64,000 nucleotides of DNA, from the NCBI GenBank assembly GCA_019054805.1, contig JAHQIY010000025.1, positions 558,001 to 622,000 of the forward strand, read 5' to 3'. Positions 55,753 to 64,000 of the stretch are shown piece after piece. Numbering within the stretch: the stretch's first letter is position 1; each line of letters opens with the position of its first letter. A program made the position numbers and the translations under genes. The notes under the pieces were generated by a model that made no database searches, was not told the DNA's origin, and saw only the letters and a list, made by a program, of their open reading frames with translations. Source of the DNA: Brachionus manjavacas (taxonomy: Eukaryota; Rotifera; Eurotatoria; Ploima; Brachionidae).

Positions 55753-56970
55753 GGGTTCCAAAAATAGCAAACCCTTTAAAAAGTTGTTGTTCTTTAAGAG
55801 TCAAAATCTCAAAGATAAAACTTAAGTATACTAAAAAAATATATATATTCTGAAAGAACATAAAATTCTCTACATGCTAATGTAATTTAGAAAAAAAATA
55901 AAAGGGTGTTAGGTTTTTGTTGGCTAAAAAAAGGAAAAAAATGTGTTTTTTCTGGTTTAAATCATCCGAGGGATCAATTATGACACGATATATTTTTTTT
56001 TTTAAATCTAGACAAAATTCTGAACAATTCTATGGTTTTACTTTTTTATTTTTTTGCTTTATTTTTCTTAAAAAATCTCTTCAAATCATGTGATAATTAA
56101 TAAATTTGTCAAATTTGAATTATTTTATTAAAATTTTAAGATTAAACTAAAGAAATCGATATTTTTAGGTGCTCAACTACTGTTTTTTTCGATTTTCCTG
56201 AAAAATATGCTTTTAGTACTTGACCGTATGTGGCACCACTATTGTAACCTATTAAACACCGCCAAAATCGTCGATTAATTTTTTTGAAAGCTCAGAACCC
56301 AAATACTTTTCTTTTGCTTTGGCTAAAAGCTCCATCATTCTTGGAAATGTCTGATTTTTTCTTGCTCTAATATGCTGTTTTAAATAACACCAAAGACCTT
56401 CTATAGGATTCTTCAGAATCGGATGAAGTAAAAAAATCATGGTAATTATTATTTATATCGGGTTCAACGTCTATTTCCATGTGATCATCTTCATCTTCTT
56501 CCTCTTCAATAAATTTTTTTTGGCCGAAAACTCCAAGGTTAATAACGCGAGATTGATTATATTTTAATTTTTTAGGCATTTTTCACTAAATTTTATTTAT
56601 ACTAAGATAAGTTTTTAGTAAAATTTAGAAAAAAAAATATCAATAGAATATTAATATACAAATTTGTTAATTATCACATGATTTGAAGATATCACCTAAA
56701 AATATCGATTTCTTTAGTTTAATCTAAAAATTTTAAAATATATCGTGTCATAATTGATCCCTCGGATGATTTAAACCAGAAAAAACACATTTTTTTCCTT
56801 TTTTTAGCCAACAAAAACCTAACACCCTTTTATTTTTTTTCTAAATTACATAAGCATGTAGAGAATTTTATGTTCTTTCAGAATATATATATTTTTTTAG
56901 TATACTTAAGTTTTATCTTTGAGATTTTGAGTCTTAAATAACAACAACTTTTTTGCTATTTTTGGAACCC
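55753..56970. mobile_element. DNA transposon with ~300-bp TIRs, internally deleted
   Basis: GGGTTCCAAAAATAGCAAA at 55753 and its reverse complement ending at 56970 begin inverted arms that stay over 90 % identical through landmarks AAACTTAAGTATACT, AAAGGGTGTTAGGTTTTTGT and GATCAATTATGACACGATAT, with a 90-bp insertion or gap further in. Between the arms is a minus-strand transposase reduced to its two ends. Length is 1218 bp. The catalytic remnant resembles the IS630/Tc1/mariner (DDE_3) group. Confidence 0.8.
56258..56579 (-). pseudogene. Transposase N- and C-termini fused by deletion
   Basis: The ATG at 56579 opens MPKKLKYNQSRVINLGVFGQ, then an acidic stretch (EEEEDEDDHMEIDVEPDINN). Near 56430 the frame changes and the C-terminus follows: HPILKNPIEGLWCYLKQHIR and FPRMMELLAKAKEKYLG to a stop near 56258. 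NPIEGLWxxLK is the block around the last catalytic Glu of DDE_3 transposases. The middle, with both catalytic Asp residues, is gone. Confidence 0.7.
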
Positions 56971-57895
56971 TGGGAGTAAAATATTTTTTTTTTGCCCCCT
57001 TCAAAAAGATTTTTTTTTTGTGGTTTTTGAGGGCGTAGATTACGAATTTTGAGTCAAAAATGTGAAATTCAGATAGCACTAAAGTTTTGAATTTCGTGAA
57101 CTATTACAAAAAATTTATTTATTTTTATAAGTATTGAAAACAAAATAAGAAATAAAAATAAGCGGCGACCAAACAGGTAAAAACACTTTTTGATTCTTTT
57201 TTAAATTATTTTATTTAGCTTCAAAATTTTTAAAAGAGCTTAAGCTTATTTAGTGAATGAAGACTTTATTTAATTCAATTGTATATTCATGAATGACTGT
57301 TTGCCAAAAATGTCCTGATGATATTATCCGATGGCCGCTAACATCTTACTTATCACCTTTATTCTTAAATTAATGGTTGGCATTAGTAAAAAAAAAGCTT
57401 CCAGTCATCTGTAATTTTTTTAAATTTAACAATTGAAAAAAAAATTCACTTTTCAAAAGCTTTAAATTGTGTTGTATCTAATGGAATTTTTTTAAATTCA
57501 GATTATCAAACATGAATAACAATAAAAGGTTAACGTTGTTAACTAAATTCATCAGACTGTAAAAAATCATAAAAAATAACAGGAAATATTGTGTTTTAAC
57601 AGTTTCTTTTAATAAATAGAATAATATTCTTGATAAATCTGAAAAAAGAATACATTTCCATCATGAATTCGCCTTGAAAACGATCTTCCAAAGTTTAACT
57701 AGAGAATTTGTTTTATTCAGATAAAATCAATTTAAATTCTGAAAAATCAATCTTTTTTTGTTAATTTTGAAATCTTATTATTACTTGAATAGCCGATGTG
57801 ACTTTAAAATAAAATATTTTAAAATAAAAATTAAAAATTATAAAAATTTTAATGTTTTAAAATAGACGAAATCGAAGATTTTTGTTTTTAAAAAA

Positions 57896-59075
57896 TCAAA
57901 GTCTTAATTTTCCTCTATCACTAAAATACGCTTTTTTATCCTTGAATTGCATTAAGGTGAATTTTAGTTTTCTTACACCAGCTTTGTACATTATTCTTAT
58001 TCTATCATCATTGACCGATTTTTTAGTATCATCAGATTGAATTTGCTCGAAAACATCTCTTAAAAAAAAAATTTAAAAAAAAGTACAAACTATCAGGCTT
58101 TGATAATAACAACAAGTAAGACATGTCAAGTCGTTCCGATTTATCTAAATACCGGAAACTACTTTTAGTTTCATTAATTAAGCCTAATTTAGATTTTTGA
58201 TTCTGAAAAGTCTTCTATCATTGTTTAGAATAAAATTTTTAGTACCTAAAAAGATGATCTGCTTCTTTGAATTTCAGCAATTGAATAAAACTAAACGCTA
58301 AAAATAGTTTAGAACGACAAATTGCATTTGGATCATTAAATTCTATGGCCAACATCAATTGTTTTTTTGATATATTTTCAGCATTTTTCGCCTTAATCCA
58401 CAAACTAAAACTTAAATCCAAAAAAATAAGCTTTATAAAAATTAATCCTTACATGTTCATATGATTCTTCTCCCAATGACGAATAGGCACCTCCCAGAGT
58501 TGAAAAAAATGCACTATAATTTTCGTATTTCAGCCTTTTATTAAGCCAACTGTTTACTAAAGAGGTCCTAATCAAATTAAATAAATTTAAATTTTATTTA
58601 AAGCAAAAAAAAAGTTGACTTTTCATTACCATTTCGGAACGATATTACTCATAAAATTGAGATTAACACCTATAACATCAATTTTTATGTCAGACACTTG
58701 TTTTGGTATTTCATTTTTAAACTGGTTTAAAGCAGTCAAAAAAAATTTTTTATCAATAATAAAGATATGCTGAGAATTGAAAAATGCTGAATTTCTATAA
58801 TCATCTCTAACAATTTTAACAATAAATGTGACAAATTCATAAAAAAAAAATCTGAAGCGATTATAATTTTGGACATAAAACACTAAGCGGTGAAAGAAAT
58901 GGCTGTCAAAGTCTAGAAATACTAATTTAATTCTTTTATTGTCAAGACATAAGAATTTTTGTTCACAGATATTTTTCGAATTTTCTCTTGTCATTAAAAA
59001 TAATTCGGTTAGTTTTTCGGAACGAAATATTTTCAAAGCGTTTGAATTAAAAATTGGTTCTTTATTTTCGGCCAT
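57896..59075 (-). CDS. Conserved protein with LGGAYSSLG motif, multi-exon
   Basis: Exon 1 (58632-59075) starts MAENKEPIFNSNALKIFRSE and joins in phase 2 to exon 2 (about 58452-58571), which reads WTSLVNSWLNKRLKYENYSA and then FFSTLGGAYSSLGEESYEH. Exon 3 (58246-58430, acceptor TTTTATAAAG) gives LWIKAKNAENISKKQLMLAI and SKLFLAFSFIQLLKFKEADH. Later exons near 58058-58170 and 57896-58058 end KAYFSDRGKLRL before TGA; their joins are uncertain. The paired-helix rhythm of exons 2-3 is TPR-like, and I recall similar LGGAYSSLGE...GDP...LALSLIQ sequence in an uncharacterised animal family but cannot name it. It is divergent from LRRC45, with 245 bp between starts. Confidence 0.68.
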
Positions 59076-59320
59076 GCTGTTAAAATAATGATGAAAATGT
59101 TGTTTTATTTTGAAAAACTATAAAATAAAATATTTCAAATTGCGCTTTTAAGTTCTAAAATTAATTAGATCTTTATTAACATTTTGGTTTATTTTTGGCT
59201 AAAAAAGTAGCCTAGCAACAGTTGAATTCAGAATTAAGATGTGAATGTTATCTTTAAAAATTCTTTTCAAAATGTGAATAAAATCAATTTTTAATATTTT
59301 TCGAAAAAATTTATCCAAAA
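59076..59320. promoter_or_regulatory. Probable shared promoter with LRRC45
   Basis: The start codons at 59075 (minus) and 59321 (plus) are 245 bp apart with no other frame between them. A common promoter region follows from the geometry. No core motif is recognisable in the AT-rich sequence. Confidence 0.45.
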
Positions 59321-62300
59321 ATGGAAGATTTAAGAGCGCTTTACTTGGAGTACTGCAAAGCTTACAATGTTGAACCTCAAGAATGTATCAAATCAGAATT
59401 AAAGCGTTTAAATCTATTATCAGACGAAACAACACATTTTTTCGACTTATCTTCTCATCAATTGACAGAAAAAAGCTGCATGGTATTAGGAAAACTAATT
59501 TCAAGAGATCAAAAAATTGTTAATTTAAAATTAAATGATTGTTTTTTGACTAGTAATGGTAATATAAATTTTTGGATAATTTTAAAATTCTGTTCTAAAT
59601 ACTGATTTAGCTCTTGATTATATATGCAACGCTTTGATTAACAATTCAACTGTCAAAAATTTGGAACTAAGAGTAAATCAGTCAATCAATCAATATTTTG
59701 CATTTTTAACTTATTTTTGTTTTTTAAAGGGCAATAATATTCATGGCGAAGGTGCCGAGCATTTGGCTAAAGTTCTTAGACAGAACAGCTCAATAATATC
59801 GTAATGTTTTTCATTATTAATAATAAAGTTTTTTTTTAAATTAGCATTTATCTAAAGATTAACCTTAGAATGGAATTCATTAGGTTTAGATGAGTATAAC
59901 AGTTTTTCGAAATTCTGCGAAAGCTTATCAATGAATAGTTCCCTCAAGTTCTTGGACCTACGAAATAACCAAATTAATTTCAATAGTGCGCTTGAATTGT
60001 GTTCTGTTTTTGAAAAAAATAAAATTCTTCAGCATTTAGGTAAGAAAAAATGCTACAGTGCTGATATCATCATCGACCATTTTATCATTTCTACATATAT
60101 TTTCGTAAATACAATTAGCTTTGAATTATTTGGTAAATTTATGAATTAAAAATGATAAAATATTAAAAGGCAAAAAAAAAATTTTTTAATTTTTCAAAAT
60201 TAATTTTTCTTATTTTTTTAATTAATAATTAATTACAGTTTTTTGATTGAATCTTAGGGTAAAATTTACCAAAGAGGAATACAGGATTGCATTGAAAATT
60301 TGTCCGTTTTATTTTTATCAATAAATCCGGTGTAAACTTTTTTTCGGAATATTAAAAATATTTTTTCAATTTTTGTTCCAAAGTTTACCAATTTCGGAAA
60401 TAAAAATACATTTTGACAAATTTAACTTAACAATGTTTTTTATTTAATATCATCTTTGAATGAATCTAAGCTCACAAGATGTCTAAGTTTTTATGAATTT
60501 TGTTTTAAAATTTTTTTTTAGAATTCTAAAATGTGATACTCTATCTAACATTAAAAATAAAGAGCCTTAAATAAACTTCGATTCCTAACAGTCTCGGTTC
60601 GATTTTTTGAATTGACTGAGCTCTTATTCTAATTTATTATTATTATTATTATTATTTATTCAATAAACACCGCAAGGGTGATGTAAAGAAAATATAAAAA
60701 GTAGAATAAAATAAAGTAAAGTTTTGCCTTTCTTTTTTTATCTATCTTAATTTTTTCTTAATTTTTACTTCTATTTAGTAATTATCTTTTTTTTTTTAGT
60801 TTTAATTATCTAAAATGTTATTAGTTGAAGTCTGTTCTTTACAGACTTGTCTATAAGTCACAGTTTTAACTCTAAGTCAGAAAAATTTAACTCAAAGTTA
60901 TGACTTAACTTAAAAACAAGTCTGGTTCTTTATTGTATTCCTCTTTAAGATAAATTTTTGTCAAAAAATATAAAAAAAATAGAAAAGGTGGAATTTTTTT
61001 TACTAAAATTCAATTAATATTTGATCCAAGAAAAAAATAAATGAGAAAAATTAGTTTTTTGTGAATAAATTCTTTTATTTCGGTCTTTTAATCTTTTATT
61101 AGTTCTAATGCATAAATTTCTCAAGTAATCTAGAATTAATTAATAAAAATTTTAGGAAAAAATGATAAATTACAATGATCATATCACTCCTGCAAAATGC
61201 TTAAAAATAAATAGATAAATTTTTATTGTAAACAACTTGGTCAAAATGAAATTTTACGAATTTTCTTCAAGATCTTCGATGGAACAATATTGGCATGGTG
61301 GGTGCCAAAGGGTTGCTTTCAGCTTTGAAAAAAAATTTCACTCTAACTAAATTAGAAATTAACGGAAACAATATACCAGAAGACTTGGTTGATTCTATAC
61401 GTAAACTTTGGAAAAAAAATAATTTTCTAAAAATTAAATTAAAAGTTGTGATTCAAGATCTTAAAATTGCAAATAACTGTGAGCAGAAAAGATCCCATGA
61501 AGAATACAGCAATCGAACTATGAAGCTTGCCAATGAACTTCACAATATTCAGTTTCAAAAAGACAAACAAGTAAATGTACTTTTGAACAAAATAGATATT
61601 CAAGAAGAAGCTGTTCGCAAGACAAACAGAGCTATGACAGAAAAAATGAAAAAATTACAGAACGCTCTTGAAGACCGCATGAATTCAATGAATGCCATGA
61701 GTTCTAAATTATCTATCGCGGAAGCAAATCTAGCTCTAGCTGAACAAAAATCCTCAGAGTTAGAGCATACTTTGAAAAAATTTCAACTGGACAAAGAAAA
61801 TGAAATAAATAAGATAAACTCGCTTTCCAAAAGCGAAAAGGCAGACTTGATCAATGAACGAAATAGAATCGAACGGGAACTAAACGAAATAAATGGCAAG
61901 TTCGAGAAACAAAGTGAAAAAATTAGGGAGCTTGAACGCAAATGCCAGGAATTTCAGGTGATATCGTTTGAGTCAAAGGAAAAATTAGCTCAAGGCAGTG
62001 CAGAATATCAAATAAAGATGAATGTTTTAGACGAAGAAGCAAGACGGCTGAAACAAAAGCATCGTGACGAGTTAAAAGAAGTTGAAGCTAACAAGCAAAA
62101 AGAAATGGAAAGACTTAAGGAAGAATTTGATAGTACGGAGCGTAATTTAAAAGACCGCATCAATAAGCTAGAAAATATTAAACACTCCCTGAAAGATGTA
62201 GGTGGCATCACAATTTACCAAAATCAACTAAATAAATTTGATTTAAATTTAGGAAATAGATAATTTGAAATCTACTATGGCCACGGAAAAACTTGTTCAC

Positions 62301-62645
62301 GACCAAGAGATCAATGATTTTAGGGTCAAGCTGCAGCAGGAAGATAACCTAAGGCGAAAAGAGCTCGAGGAAAAAGTTCGCACACTCCAATCTTCCAAAG
62401 ATGATTTAACTCTTGACAGTAATAAAATGAGTGTGCAGCTTTTAGAGCTTCAACAGAAATTGACATCCCAATCGCTTGAAATAGAGTCGCTAAAAAGATA
62501 CAATGAATCGCTAAGAAATGTATTTTTTGATCTCATTACACTTTATTTAATGGGTGTTCAATATTGGCACAATTTGTTAAATTCCAAAAAATATTTTCAT
62601 TCAATTAAGCTAAATTCAACAAATTTTCAGCTTTTTTTTTTCTAA
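59321..62645 (+). CDS. LRRC45: Leucine-rich repeat protein 45 (centrosome linker)
   Basis: Exons 59321-59558, 59611-59672, 59730-59800, 59858-60039, 61272-61400, 61446-62197 and 62253 to at least 62519 join in phase. The N-terminus is MEDLRALYLEYCKAYNVEPQ. Leucine-rich repeats follow: LELRGNNIHGEGAEHLAKVL, SLTLEWNSLGLDEYNSF, KFLDLRNNQINFNSALELC, DLRWNNIGMVGAKGLLSALK and LEINGNNIPEDL. From about residue 240 the rest is coiled coil (QFQKDKQVNVLLNKIDIQEE onward). Order and spacing match vertebrate LRRC45 (about 670 aa), a linker that helps tether the two centrosomes with rootletin and CNAP1. The final exon is unsettled: either a frame running to TAA at 62643 or splicing at 62520 to an unseen exon. 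Intron 4 (1.2 kb) holds repeats. Confidence 0.88.
60600..60725 (-). mobile_element. LINE 3' tail fragment with (AAT)n
   Basis: On the minus strand, ACATCACCCTTGCGGTGTTT followed by ATTGAATAAATAATAATAAT looks like a LINE 3' end with an AAT tail. It lies in LRRC45 intron 4. No coding part is present. Confidence 0.45.
60840..60930. repeat. Short foldback element, ACAGACTTGT ends
   Basis: ACAGACTTGTCTATAAGTCA at about 60840 pairs with TGACTTAACTTAAAAACAAG, then TCTG, about 60 bp on. A related arrangement (CAGACTTGTTTATGAGTCAG) is seen near 2022-2065. It is a small non-coding inverted-repeat element in LRRC45 intron 4. Confidence 0.5.
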
Positions 62646-62659
62646 CAAAAACACTTGGA

Positions 62660-64000
62660 GCAATTAGTATGTTTGTGCAGCTGGAGCAAACAAAGATACC
62701 TATTATTTAGAATTTTAAAAGTCCTTTGAATCAAAACTTAATCATTAAATGTTATATACATTTTCTGATGGATAACAAAATAAGTGTTAAAATAGCCAAT
62801 GCATACCAATTTTTATGATGCTAGGAATATCTAATAAACAACATCAAAAAAGTAGCTCATTTTGATTTTATTTGTTGATTTCTTTTAAATGCTTTGTTAA
62901 AAAATGGCTTACTTTTATTAATCACCAAAAAAATAAACTCGTGAATATAAAATCTTTACGTTTTATAAGCCATTTTGAAGTTTTTGATCAATTATTGAAG
63001 CTCAAAATGATTATATAAAGTTTAAACTATGAAAAAAATTGGAAAATGTATTTTTAAAAATTGCGTTTTTGGTTCAACATACAATGTTAAACAAAAAGGT
63101 CGACTCTGCAAAAAAAAAGGCACATTACAGAGTGAGTATTTTAAGTGAGAAATTTTTTTGCAGAATTTTGCAGATTTTACCTATAGATTTAAAAAAGTAT
63201 GTAAAATCCTAAAATGTACCCCTGCATTAATTCTATTAAGAAATAACAATTTATTTCATAGTTTAAACTTTATTTAAGGCTTAAATTTTTTGGGGGTGAC
63301 AAATTTTTTAAGATTTAATAACTAAAAGTGGTGACTAATTCAATCTATTTTAACTAACTAATTAAAAAACTAATTATTCTGACAAAAAGACTAAACGACT
63401 GACAAATAAATATATATTGAGATGAATATTTAATAATTTTGCACTGACAAAATTTTATTCATTTTTATTTTATTTTATTTTAGTTCTAATTAAGCTATTT
63501 AGTTCGACTCGAGTGGAAATCAAAAGTAATGACCCTATGCTTCACAGGGAGTGAATAAGGAAAAAAAAAAGAAAGCTATTTAGTAATTTAATTCTCTAAG
63601 ATTGTAAGGAATGAATTTAAATTGTGACGTTGTCTCATAGTTGACTCTAGCTTGATGATGAGATTTGGACATAACGGTTTGGCATAATCGTCTGGAGCTT
63701 CCTTCTCATTTTGGTGCTATAGTTCAAGATTTTGATTTTTATTGTGACCTCAAAATTATTAATTTGTTGTAAAAATAATTAATTAGTCAAAAAAGTATTT
63801 TTGTCACTCACATAATTATTTTACCAGTCAATTAATTCATTTGTCATCATGTGTAGTTTTTTGTCAGTAGATTTAGTATTTTTTGTCAGTCCATTAATTG
63901 ATGGCCTTTATTTAATCATTTTGAGCATCGAAAATTGATCAGAATCTTTGTGTTGCCTTTTCCAAATTTATTTTTATAATCTAAATAAAAAACTCTCTAA
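62660..64000. repeat. Non-coding AT-rich region with dispersed repeats
   Basis: No gene is supported. TTTTGAAGTTTTTGATCAAT near 62972 and AAGCTCAAAATGATTATATA resemble 26140-26200 (CTTTGAAGTTTATGATCAAT, GATGCTCAAAATGATCATTC), so a dispersed repeat is shared. A half-MITE ending CTGCATTAAT lies at 63222-63231. Simple tracts (TTTATTTTATTTTATTTTAG near 63460; TTTTGTCAGT words near 63860) fill the rest. Confidence 0.5.

Overview
The window looks like animal nuclear DNA. It is very AT-rich, its genes carry many short introns (about 45 to 70 nt) with ordinary GT...AG borders, and five genes have clear metazoan homologues: SCOC, NAA15, PI4KB, LRRC45 and a rhodopsin-type GPCR. The AT bias, tiny introns and transposon mix would suit a monogonont rotifer such as Brachionus, but that assignment is inference and the sequence does not prove it.

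Layout. 1-9.4 kb: a minus-strand gene for a long coiled-coil protein (first ATG at 9361, exons traced down to 4657, with possible last exons at 345-826), broken by repeats including a tRNA-type SINE. 11.4-12.5 kb: a three-exon plus-strand gene for a small signal-peptide/single-TM protein. 12.8-16.5 kb: repeats, including a Tigger-type element with TA duplication. 16.8-17.9 kb: an intronless orphan GPCR. 18.4-24.4 kb: retroelement and transposon debris, including a 5'-truncated LINE flanked by 276-bp direct repeats. 24.9-30.4 kb: a three-exon minus-strand gene of unknown function whose second intron holds a dead Tc1/mariner element and a MITE. 32.2-36.8 kb: SCOC (minus) and NAA15 (plus), head to head. 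38.3-44.4 kb: a truncated Ty3/gypsy element and a piggyBac derivative with a LINE inside. 44.7-54.6 kb: PI4KB (minus), with a 6.9-kb intron loaded with nested transposons. 55.6-57 kb: a deleted DNA transposon with long inverted repeats. 57.9-59.1 kb: a minus-strand gene head to head with LRRC45 (plus, 59.3-62.6 kb). 62.7-64 kb: non-coding AT-rich repeats.

The host genes form no operon-like system. They are housekeeping and cytoskeletal functions: N-terminal acetylation (NAA15), Golgi PI4P synthesis (PI4KB), Golgi/axonal transport (SCOC) and centrosome linker (LRRC45). The most unusual structures are in the mobile fraction: a LINE with an apparent 276-bp target duplication, a TIR element carrying a Tyr/Asn-rich reading frame instead of a transposase, a transposon whose transposase ends are fused across a deletion, and several MITEs with clean target duplications. 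In the host genes, a 54-nt intron in frame with its exons is hidden in NAA15, and a 59-nt piece of a NAA15 exon is duplicated about 1 kb downstream. All spliced models were built by eye from splice sites, phase and remembered family sequences; no search was run.
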